Origin: Methanoregulaceae archaeon
GTDB lineage: Archaea; Halobacteriota; Methanomicrobia; Methanomicrobiales; Methanospirillaceae
Assembly (NCBI GenBank): GCA_015660885.1
Contig: JACTUB010000025.1
Span: 1 to 45,157, forward strand
Reading direction: 5' to 3'
Length of the DNA stretch: 45,157 nt
The position numbers were made by a program, and so were the translations under genes. Numbering within the stretch: the first letter of the stretch is position 1; each line of letters opens with the position of its first letter. The notes under the pieces are model-generated. The model was not told where the DNA came from. It saw only the letters and a list, made by a program, of their open reading frames with translations, and did not search any database. Below are positions 22,976 through 30,657 of the stretch, in pieces.

Positions 22976-23194
22976 GTGGTGATCGATCGGCTGTCCTGTG
23001 TCAGCTGCAAAACCTGCTGCGAAACCTGCCCTGCATTCTTCGAACAGAACACGAATGATCTGTTCAGCCAGATCGTTGAGAAGTACCGGTTGGACAAGGA
23101 TAAGGAAGTCGGGATACCCCCGCCAGAACTGGAAGGGTCCGTAATGGATGCGATCGATCTCTGTCCCGCCCAGGTTATTGCAGTTAAACAATGA
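22970..23194 (+). CDS. Single-cluster [4Fe-4S] ferredoxin
   Basis: The 74-residue ferredoxin resembles the Pyrococcus/Thermotoga single-cluster type. It has LSCVSCKTCCETCPAFFE with C-x2-C-x2-C-x3-C-P, and a last ligand in DLCPAQVI. Three cysteines of the first motif plus the last one would bind one cluster, and the extra ones may form a disulfide. The acidic spacer includes PPPELEGSVMDAID. I start it at ATG 22970 (MKVVIDRLSCV), with a G-rich site upstream. The longer frame from 22910 translates the DUF488 remnant. The flavin oxidoreductase starts 14 bases after its stop, so they are likely partners in one operon. Confidence 0.9.
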   Translation: MKVVIDRLSCVSCKTCCETCPAFFEQNTNDLFSQIVEKYRLDKDKEVGIPPPELEGSVMDAIDLCPAQVIAVKQ

Positions 23195-23208
23195 TGAGGT
23201 GAATTCCG

Positions 23209-24609
23209 GTGACTGTCTATGATCTGATCATTATCGGGAGCGGAGCTGCAGGCGCAACGGCAGCCAGTACGGCTGTCCATCTTGGAGCCTCCCGCGTGGC
23301 CATGGTAGAGGGAGAGACGCTCTGGGGAACCTGCGTGAACGTCGGGTGCATACCGAGTAAATTCCTGCTTGCCCTTGCGGACTATCATTTTTATAAAAAT
23401 CATAACCATGAGGGTATCAGAGTCGACAGCAGTTTCGATCTCTCCTTGGTACTTGCAGAAAAAGAGGCATTCATTTCCCGTTTAGTACAGAAAAAAGCAG
23501 ATCATCTTCTTACCCGTCTCGGTGTGGAGCTTATCCGGGGTAAAGCGGAATTCGTATCTGACGGGGAATTAAGAATCGGTGACCGTAGAGTAACTTCGGA
23601 TCGTTTCATTATTGCAACCGGATCTTCACCTGCAATACCACCGGTTGAAGGAATAACTTCTGTTCCCTTTATGACCAACAGGGAAGCACTCAGTCCGCAA
23701 CGCGTTCCGCGATCTCTTATTATTATTGGCGGGCGGTCGCTTGGACTGGAGTTTGCTCAGCTCTATACTCATCTTGGAACAAAAGTGACCCTCCTTCAAA
23801 GAAGTTCCCGGATTATCCCGGAAGAAGAACCGGAAATTGCTGTTCTCATGACGGCTTATCTGGCCGAGGAAGGCATTGATATCCGGACCGGCGTGGATAT
23901 ACGAAAAGTCGAAAAAACCGATGATACTGTCACGGTTACTATTATATTCAACGGGGAAGAGCAAAAAATTTCGGCGGAACGCCTGCTTCTTGCGACCGGA
24001 CGTCTCCCGAATTCAGCTGAACTTCATCCTGAACGGGCAGGTGTCCATATCGGGAAGAACGGAGCAGTTATTGTTGATAAAACATTAAAAACAACCGCAC
24101 CCCATATCTGGGCCGCCGGGGACGTAACCGGGGAACCGATGCTCGAAACCGCTGCGAGATATGGTGGTGAAATTGCGGCAGTAAACGCTGTTTCTGCGAT
24201 GAACCGGCAGTTTGATCCAACAGAATTACCCCGGGGGATCTTTACAAGCCCGCAGGTTGCCAGTGTCGGGATGACAGAAGAACAGGCCCACCGCGCGGGC
24301 CATCCCACGATCTGCCGGTGTATTTTCATGAATACCATGTCCAGAACAGAAATGATCGGTGATACCAGGGGAATCGTAAAAATCGTCGCGGATAAAGATG
24401 ATGAGCGTATACTCGGCGTACACATCTGTTCTTCAATTGCCACCGAGATAATCCAGCAGGGATATTTCGCTGTTAAAAACAGGCTGAATATTCAGGATCT
24501 CATTGATACCTACTATGTTTTTCCTGCTCTCTCTGAAGTTATTTCAGTCTGCGCCCGTGCGTTCAGGCAGGATGATAAGGGTGCCTGTTTTTTTCCAAAA
24601 AAACAATAA
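23209..24609 (+). CDS. FAD-dependent disulfide oxidoreductase, MerA/Lpd-like
   Basis: The 466-residue flavoprotein has the FAD motif IIGSGAAGATAAS, the redox-active disulfide GTCVNVGCIPSK, the NAD(P) motif IIIGGRSLGLEFAQLYTHLG, ATGRLPNS, and the second FAD motif WAAGDVTGE. The C-terminal dimer domain has YVFPALSEVISVCARAF in place of the His-x-x-x-x-E-P of true lipoamide dehydrogenase. It also has no terminal Cys pair and no N-terminal metal-binding domain, so it is not a complete mercuric reductase. Substrate unknown. The preceding ferredoxin and rubredoxin suggest a role as electron-transfer reductase or thiol/ROS defence enzyme. The start is a GTG with GAGGTGA upstream. Confidence 0.93.
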   Translation: MTVYDLIIIGSGAAGATAASTAVHLGASRVAMVEGETLWGTCVNVGCIPSKFLLALADYHFYKNHNHEGIRVDSSFDLSLVLAEKEAFISRLVQKKADHLLTRLGVELIRGKAEFVSDGELRIGDRRVTSDRFIIATGSSPAIPPVEGITSVPFMTNREALSPQRVPRSLIIIGGRSLGLEFAQLYTHLGTKVTLLQRSSRIIPEEEPEIAVLMTAYLAEEGIDIRTGVDIRKVEKTDDTVTVTIIFNGEEQKISAERLLLATGRLPNSAELHPERAGVHIGKNGAVIVDKTLKTTAPHIWAAGDVTGEPMLETAARYGGEIAAVNAVSAMNRQFDPTELPRGIFTSPQVASVGMTEEQAHRAGHPTICRCIFMNTMSRTEMIGDTRGIVKIVADKDDERILGVHICSSIATEIIQQGYFAVKNRLNIQDLIDTYYVFPALSEVISVCARAFRQDDKGACFFPKKQ

Positions 24610-24948
24610 TACACCAGAATGACTATACCGGATGTCAGATGCATTCGTCACGTTAACTGTCGGGGTGCCCCGGTCAGCGATGACGTGTCTCTCATAATCT
24701 GTTGAGCTTCAGATTGTATCGAACACTGTCCGGGTTAATTTATGTGTTTACCCACGTTTTGTTAGATCCCATGCTATTGAAGTACTATCCATTCTCCCGG
24801 TTAACCTTTCGTCCGTTGAAATCATCGCATTCCTGAACCCAATGGTATATTCACTTGTGCAGTGGAGTATCTTCATTTTTTATGATCCCTCGGATAACAG
24901 GAATTTTTATTGCTGACAATGTGCACGCAAAAAGCAAAAGGGAAGATG
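24610..24948. other. Intergenic stretch between convergent genes
   Basis: Nothing gene-like is seen. GGGG-T-GCCCC at about 24662 forms a small hairpin shortly after the flavoprotein gene and may help terminate it. Confidence 0.35.
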
Positions 24949-25939
24949 TTATAGTGCTGGTTTTTGTTTCAGTGCCGCAACCAGCAATTTTACACCGGCT
25001 TCAATATCTTCAGTATCCAGGACTTCAACAGGTGAATGAATATACCGTGAGGGAATATGCGTCGGTGGTTCCTCCGCTCCCGACTTCCATCTGTACCGGG
25101 ATCCCCTGGGCATCAGCGGTATCCCTGAGCCACTTCACCACTTTATGACTGGCAATGAGACCGCGGCCGCTGCTATCCACGATAGTGATAACCGGACCCT
25201 TTCCCATCTCTACCGGGGCATCCTTCATCTCAATTCCCGGGTGATCGCCCGGGATAGTGACATCGGTAGCTATCGCACAGTCCGGATCAAGAGTATACGC
25301 GCTGGTCCGTGCGCCCTTCAGCCCGACTTCTTCCTGAACCGTAAAAACGCCAAAGATGGTGAGAGGGGAATCTACCTGTTTTAAAGTTTTAATGAGCATA
25401 GCAACCCCGGCACGATTATCAAATGCCTTTCCCGATACCCGGTTATAGGCAAGAGAAGTAAACTCGCGATCCACCGTCACCGGTGTCCCGACTTCTATGC
25501 CGAGATACTCCACTTCCTCGCGCTTCGAAGCCCCGACATCGATAAACATATCATCGACTTTAACGCCTTTCTTGCGTTCTTCCTCATCCATCATATGGGG
25601 GGGTTTACCACCAATGACACCAAGGTACTTACCTTTTGTCCCGTGCAGGACGACCCTCTGGTTATAGAGTGTCGGACCATACCATCCGCCAAGAGCTACG
25701 AACCGGATAAATCCTTTGTCATCGATGTACTTTACCATAAGTCCGATCTCGTCCATATGCGCAGCGAGCATCACCTTGAATGCGCCGCCGCGCTTAATGG
25801 CGATCAGGTTGCCCATAGGGTCTTCCCGGATTTCGTCAACGTGCCCTTTGAGTTCCTTTTTTATGACAGCAAATACGCTGCTTTCACTACCCGATACACC
25901 GTGAGCATTGGACAATTTTTTTAAAAGTTCTTTGACCAT
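24949..25939 (-). pseudogene. M42-family aminopeptidase with internal deletion
   Basis: The main frame encodes an M42 (TET/deblocking) aminopeptidase, with LAAHMDEIGLMV (zinc His), KAFDNRAGVAML (bridging Asp), VQEEVGLKGA (Glu-Glu) and TDVTIPGD. After GSGGTTDA the frame breaks: the expected 16 or so residues (T-A-I-x4-R-E-G-V-P-x5-S) are missing. The rest, IPSRYIHSPVEVLDTEDIEA, which includes the last zinc-ligand His, continues in another frame to a stop at 24949. The visible main-frame product stops at 25025. The enzyme should be inactive unless the sequence is wrong. ATG 25939 is used (GTGAT upstream). It is the third gene after hxlB and the aminotransferase. Confidence 0.82.
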
Positions 25940-25940
25940 A

Positions 25941-27047
25941 TTAATCACTTATTACTTTTTGTATCCTATCAAGTGCCCTGTTCAGGTTTTCCCGGGATGT
26001 TGCATAACTGAAACGGGCATACTCGGGAGCATTCACTCCGAATGCACTGCCGGGGACAATGATAATGCCCTGCTCGATGATTCTTTGGGCGAGCGCCGGT
26101 TTCATCGGGACAAAAGCATAGAATGCACCTTCGGGAACAGGAAATACGAATCCCAGATCTGCAAGTCTTTTGCAGAACATGTCCCTTCGCACACGGTATT
26201 CATCACGCATCATTTTTACCGGACGCTGATCACCAGTATAAGCTGCGAGAGCTGCATACTGGGAAATTGATGTAGCACACGCCTGGCAGTACTGATGCAC
26301 CTTCACGCATTGTGCCACTATCTCCTCAGAAGCGGCAAGATATCCCAGTCGCCAACCGGTCATCGCATAGGTCTTGCTTGCTGCATTGATAGTGACGACA
26401 TTCTCACCAAACCGGGCAGCACTCCAGTGCCGTTTGCCATAAATGAAATGCTCGTATACTTCATCGGAAACAACCATGACACCGGCATCATCAGCATATT
26501 CCACGAGCGCCCGAATGGATTCTTTGCTCTCGACCGAACCTGTCGGGTTTGCCGGGGAATTCAACATCAGGATCCGGGCACCATCCATCATTGACTTCGC
26601 TTTCTCAACATCGATATGAAGATCCTGGGTGAGCGGCGCGCTGATCGGGCGACCGCCGGCCAGGGTAGCAAGTGCTGCATAGGAGACAAATCCCGGGTCC
26701 GGGCAGAGCACCAGATCTCCTTCATCGATCAGTGCGTGCATCACGATATGAAGTGCTTCGCTTGCACCGGCCGTTACAATCAGTTGATCCGGAGTGTAGG
26801 AAAGTCTGTTCTCATGTTTAAATTTCTCACAGATCGCATTCCGGAGTTCAGGAATCCCGGTATTGTTCGTATAGCCTGTCTTTCCTTCAGAAATTGCTTT
26901 AATCGCTGCATCCTTGATATGCTGGGGCGTATCAAAATCGGGTTGTCCAAGGCCCAGGTTGATTGAATCAGCGCCTGCTGCTTCAAAAATTTTCCTGATC
27001 CCGGATATTTCGATATCCTGTACCCGCTGCGCAAATTTCAAATTCAT
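25941..27047 (-). CDS. Class I/II PLP aminotransferase (AspC/AlaT-like)
   Basis: The 368-residue enzyme transfers amino groups with pyridoxal phosphate. Family marks are INLGLGQPDFDTPQHI near the N-terminus, TAGASEALHI, LNSPANPTGSVE, SDEVYEHFIYG, and the PLP lysine in INAASKTYAMTGWRLGY, then PGSAFGVNAPEYARFSYA with the carboxylate-binding Arg. It is close to aspartate/aromatic aminotransferases of methanogens, but the exact substrate cannot be told. The gene lies 16 bases after hxlB, and the following peptidase starts at its stop codon, so the three are one operon. Confidence 0.93.
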   Translation of the reverse strand: MNLKFAQRVQDIEISGIRKIFEAAGADSINLGLGQPDFDTPQHIKDAAIKAISEGKTGYTNNTGIPELRNAICEKFKHENRLSYTPDQLIVTAGASEALHIVMHALIDEGDLVLCPDPGFVSYAALATLAGGRPISAPLTQDLHIDVEKAKSMMDGARILMLNSPANPTGSVESKESIRALVEYADDAGVMVVSDEVYEHFIYGKRHWSAARFGENVVTINAASKTYAMTGWRLGYLAASEEIVAQCVKVHQYCQACATSISQYAALAAYTGDQRPVKMMRDEYRVRRDMFCKRLADLGFVFPVPEGAFYAFVPMKPALAQRIIEQGIIIVPGSAFGVNAPEYARFSYATSRENLNRALDRIQKVISD

Positions 27048-27063
27048 ACCTTGTACTCCTCAA

Positions 27064-27663
27064 TCATTCAATATTTGTATGGCGGTCCTTCAGTGCATTC
27101 TCATCGGTCTTGGTAATCTCCATCAGACGGGAAATTACTGCATCAGCAAAGATCATGGAGGTCGTTTCAAAGAGGGTTCCCAGCGGGGCGAACGACTTGT
27201 GGTCCCCCATCATCTGCCGAATCTCGAATTCGACAGCATCATCCCCTATGGTATCTCTCTGGTGTTCGATAATCACGATACAGTCAGATATCCTTCCTAT
27301 TCTTGAATCCGCGTTCGAGGTGATCAGACATATTTTCGCCCCAATTTCCTTTGCCGTCTCCGCAATGTCGGCGACTGTCCTTGTCCGGCCAGAACCGGAG
27401 AATACCACCATGATATCTCCCGCACTCATCGCCGGAGTGATCGTCTCCCCGACGACAAATGCCTGCAGTCCCAGGTGCATGAGACGCATGGCAAATGCCT
27501 TTGCAACGAGTCCGGACCGCCCTGCCCCCATGACATATATCCGCTTTGCTTTGAGCAGTTTTGCGATGAAGTTTTCAACGTCCTCGTCTGAAATTGTATT
27601 GGCGATTGCCCGTATCTTTGATGCCATCATCTGCATCATATCCTGGACCCTGTGACTTTCCAT
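27064..27663 (-). CDS. hxlB: 6-phospho-3-hexuloisomerase (SIS domain)
   Basis: The product, about 199 residues from this start, is a SIS-domain sugar isomerase of the PHI family, which interconverts 3-hexulose-6-phosphate and fructose-6-phosphate in the reverse RuMP route that gives archaea ribulose-5-phosphate. Marks are IYVMGAGRSGLVAKAFAMRL, VVGETITPAMSAGDIMVVFSGSG and ICLITSNADSRIGRISD, plus the conserved end ATLFETTSMIFADAV-like segment (here GTLFETTSMIFADAVI). The open frame reaches 27744, but its first 27 residues look non-homologous. I use the ATG at 27663; an ATG eight codons later is also possible. No hexulose-phosphate synthase gene is in the window. Confidence 0.88.
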   Translation of the reverse strand: MESHRVQDMMQMMASKIRAIANTISDEDVENFIAKLLKAKRIYVMGAGRSGLVAKAFAMRLMHLGLQAFVVGETITPAMSAGDIMVVFSGSGRTRTVADIAETAKEIGAKICLITSNADSRIGRISDCIVIIEHQRDTIGDDAVEFEIRQMMGDHKSFAPLGTLFETTSMIFADAVISRLMEITKTDENALKDRHTNIE

Positions 27664-28082
27664 GCTTCTCGCACAAAAGATGCAATCACATAGTAGATGA
27701 GAATTTCTAAGGATCCAGCTCTTCCTTACCATGGTTTTAAACAATGAAAAAAAATGATGGACTTGTCCATAACCTTACCACGTCTCTCCTTTGATGGGGG
27801 TGACATTCCTAAAATGATGAGAGTGTAGATGTGCTCTCAATACTAATCTGAATGAAATGTGCAATTTCATAACCGCTCCCACGGGAGTTTTTACCGGTAT
27901 CAGCCTAACCCCGGACTGCTGTACCTCTCGTTCCCAGCGGTAAGTTTTTCATCCCGGAGCGCACCCTGTGATGCATCAATAGTAGAGAGAGAAACGGCGG
28001 GAGACCTTTCACAGATTCATTTTCGATATGGTTATAGTGGTAATAAATACTTCCCGCATTACCGGTATTCTGTCTTGCCAGC
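27664..28082. other. Intergenic stretch upstream of hxlB
   Basis: No gene is seen. A hairpin CTCCC-AC-GGGAG followed by TTTTT (about 27876-27892, plus strand) looks like an intrinsic-type terminator, though no plus-strand gene precedes it. Confidence 0.3.
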
Positions 28083-29594
28083 TCAGGCTTCATGTGACTG
28101 GTAACACTCAATCTCTCCATACGTTACAAGGCTGTTCCCTTCAGGAACGGATACTGCTCCATGTCCCCCACAAATCAGGCATCTCCTGCCTGTTGTAATA
28201 AGTGCTGAATCGGTCTCAGAGGCAAGCTCCAGCAGTGCCTTTCGCTCTTTTCTTGCAAGATCGCTGTCCACATTAACCGAGGTGACAAGAAATGCAGCAA
28301 GGGAGCTGTAGTCCGCCCGCTCTTTGGTAAGACTTGAGAAGTTGATTACACTGTCTGCTGCAAATAGCAGACCCGCTTTCTGGGAATACAGGTAGACCTG
28401 TCCCCGCATGTGCCCGCCAAGTCCTTCGAGTACTTCCAGCTCAAGATCCCCAATTCTGACCGTGCCCATCACCGGAAAAATTCCCCGCATCGCTCCTGCA
28501 GGTTCAGGAAAGCATTGAATACCGGTCGGCGTGGTGAACTTCGAGAAAAGGTTGATCATTTTGGTGTAGAACTCTTCAAGGACAGAATGTTCACTCCGCG
28601 AACCGTATGCCCGGTTGTTCTTTTTAATTATCGAGAGTGTTTCGTGATGCATGAAAACCGGGGCAGTGAAATACCCTGCAGCCCCACAGTGATCCGCATC
28701 CGCATGGGTGACGACGATTCGCGATACCTGTTGTTCATCTCCCAGGCCATACCGGGAAAGCATTGACATTACATCGTGATGATAAATACCATAGCCCGTA
28801 TCGATCATAACTTTTTCTTCCGGTGTGTCGATCAGAAAAATATTCCCCCCGCATGGCATCTGGAAGCAAAAAAGTGTGGACTGTTGGGTGATGTCAAATT
28901 TCTGGACATCCGCATAGAATTTTTCCTGTGTAGTTGCCCCCATTGTCTCCCCGGTCAGGAGTACGCTGTCGAAGACTTTCCGGGGGTCATTTCCCCTGTC
29001 CATCAGTTCCTGCACGATATGATTTGTATCAGCAAGAAACGAGAGGAGGAACTCCTCTTCTGACTCGCCGATGAGTTCGCGTATTGCCTGTGCGTACCTG
29101 AAGTAAAATACCGTGTCATCGAGATGTTTTCCTGTTGTGTCATATTCGAGGATCTCGAGACGGTAGCGCGACTTCAGCAGGTCTAACAAATGGTCAACAA
29201 CGCTGGCCTGGTCAAGGTTCAGGCTGACCGTAAGACGATCCGGATGTCTCCCCTTATCATCAAAATCAATAAAAGCGATATTTGCACCCACCGATGTGGT
29301 AAAGTTCAGGAATTCATAGAGTGCACCGGGCTGATGGGGCAGATAAATACAGCACTTCAAAAAGTTTAATGGTTTTAATGAAGTCTGGAGGTATCCGATT
29401 GCCGACAGGTCTGCGGTGATCTTCCTGAATGCTTTTTCTGAAGTGGTCACTTCGTAAAACACGGTTGCAGGATCGATGCGCCGGTCATACTGGATCCGGT
29501 TGATATTGCCTTCATATTTTTTAATGATCTCCGCTGCCCTGTGGAGTGATCCCGGAGTATCTGGCATGTGAGCGATAAAGGAAAATTTCTTCAA
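28083..29594 (-). CDS. Tandem ACT domains fused to a metallo-beta-lactamase-fold hydrolase
   Basis: The 503-residue protein begins with two ACT-like modules (about 1-75, with HMPDTPGSLHRAAEIIKKYE, and about 80-150, with YLPHQPGALYEFLNFTTSVG). After a helical linker there is a metallo-beta-lactamase domain at about 225-490. It has the metal-binding THADADHCGAAG, the later His in GLGGHMRGQ, the Asp in LLFAADSVI, and a final His in ICGGHGAVSV. ACT domains usually bind amino acids, so the hydrolase may be controlled by one. Substrate unknown. ATG 29594 is used; no strong ribosome site is seen. It is transcribed alone. Confidence 0.88.
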   Translation of the reverse strand: MKKFSFIAHMPDTPGSLHRAAEIIKKYEGNINRIQYDRRIDPATVFYEVTTSEKAFRKITADLSAIGYLQTSLKPLNFLKCCIYLPHQPGALYEFLNFTTSVGANIAFIDFDDKGRHPDRLTVSLNLDQASVVDHLLDLLKSRYRLEILEYDTTGKHLDDTVFYFRYAQAIRELIGESEEEFLLSFLADTNHIVQELMDRGNDPRKVFDSVLLTGETMGATTQEKFYADVQKFDITQQSTLFCFQMPCGGNIFLIDTPEEKVMIDTGYGIYHHDVMSMLSRYGLGDEQQVSRIVVTHADADHCGAAGYFTAPVFMHHETLSIIKKNNRAYGSRSEHSVLEEFYTKMINLFSKFTTPTGIQCFPEPAGAMRGIFPVMGTVRIGDLELEVLEGLGGHMRGQVYLYSQKAGLLFAADSVINFSSLTKERADYSSLAAFLVTSVNVDSDLARKERKALLELASETDSALITTGRRCLICGGHGAVSVPEGNSLVTYGEIECYQSHEA

Positions 29595-29668
29595 AGGTAT
29601 CCTCTGGACGTGCTTGTATCCTTAGGTGCGGCGGCCGAAATAGATTATGGTAAAAACCATACTTACTT

Positions 29669-29908
29669 CTAGCAGATAGTGTACCTCATATCTAGTACAT
29701 CCTCATATACGATCTTTGCCTTGTACGAATCACAGGTCTTTTCGACAGGCCGGTGGCTGGTGCCTGCGGTCATATATACTACACATGCAAACGGGTTATC
29801 GGTGATGACCGACTGGACGATCAGGTTGACCGCCGTTACGTCTGAAATCAGGTTCGCAAGTACACGCACCGCACTTTTAACATTCGTGTTTTGTACGAAA
29901 TCTGCCAT
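29669..29908 (-). CDS. Hypothetical protein, 79 aa
   Basis: The small protein reads as one alpha/beta domain (NVKSAVRVLANLISDVTAVN; NPFACVVYMTAGTSHRPVEK; KIVYEDVLDMRYTIC) with a Cys as last residue. AAGGAAATAACA precedes the ATG at workable spacing. It lies about 75 bases upstream of the ACT-hydrolase gene on the same strand and may be co-transcribed with it. I do not recognise the family. Confidence 0.6.
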   Translation of the reverse strand: MADFVQNTNVKSAVRVLANLISDVTAVNLIVQSVITDNPFACVVYMTAGTSHRPVEKTCDSYKAKIVYEDVLDMRYTIC

Positions 29909-30119
29909 TGTTATTTCCTTCTTTTTTTAGTGTCACGAGGCCCTTGCCATACCATTATACAACGTATGAGGGCTTAGTCCTCACTGAATTTTTTTGAAAA
30001 TCGCGAAACGGCAATTGGATTATTGTTTGATTGGGTATTGGAGTGTGCTTGAGGCAGGTATAGTTTGGGGAAAAATGGGAGGGTGGAGGAGAAGGAAGTT
30101 GCCATAACAAGTGATTGGG

Positions 30120-30539
30120 TTAACTGGATGTCAATGTTGTGTATTCTCTCCTTGAAGATGAGATTACCTGCTTTCCCGTTGCGTACGTTTCGTTTACTGA
30201 TTTCCTGATGGCACAATCGGGATAGAACGGTGTCTTCCCGCATCCTCCGGGAAGATACGAATTGACACATTCAAAGACGTTACCGCAGAAGTTTTTTCTG
30301 ACCAGTGAATCTGGTTTCCCGACGGCAGCAATTGCAAGAGTGTTTGCCACAAGGACGTTGCTATCAGCGTCAACAAGAAATACAGGGGCATCGAGCATGT
30401 CGAGGAATTTCCGGATATTGAACCTGTGGGTCCTCATAATTCTCGTATAACAGGATTCACATACTTCATGGGAAACCGGGTCGTCCGGAGATGTCCCGGG
30501 ACTGATCACGGTATTGCAGAACGAGCAGAGGTTTTTCAT
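30120..30539 (-). CDS. Small PAS-domain protein with N-terminal zinc motif
   Basis: The 139-residue protein has a treble-clef-like start (CSFCNTVIS then CESCYTRIM) and a PAS domain (LDAPVFLVDADSNVLVANTL). In the PAS domain a Cys-rich insertion (NFCGNVFECVNSYLPGGCGK, PDCAIRKSV) resembles the methanogen PAS proteins that use C-G-x-T-x-x-C-x-x-C-x-I-R. The domain ends early: after ATGKQVISSSRREYTTL the usual last beta strands are missing, and the next frame stays open for a further stretch. A recent frameshift truncation is possible. It diverges from the large kinase at 30658 across 118 bases, which suggests a linked sensory role. Confidence 0.72.
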   Translation of the reverse strand: MKNLCSFCNTVISPGTSPDDPVSHEVCESCYTRIMRTHRFNIRKFLDMLDAPVFLVDADSNVLVANTLAIAAVGKPDSLVRKNFCGNVFECVNSYLPGGCGKTPFYPDCAIRKSVNETYATGKQVISSSRREYTTLTSS

Positions 30540-30657
30540 TCCTGGACAATTTATACATAAAAAATCCGGGTTCGTTTTTCCAGATTATTTTTTCAATACA
30601 TAGCCCTTATCATTAATAGATTATCTTTCACAATGAGGGTACCGTAGGTATTACGTC

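Noticed and set aside
23209..24609. True mercuric reductase
   Set aside because: The redox-active disulfide is present, but the C-terminal Cys pair and the N-terminal metal-binding domain are absent, and there is no mer operon.
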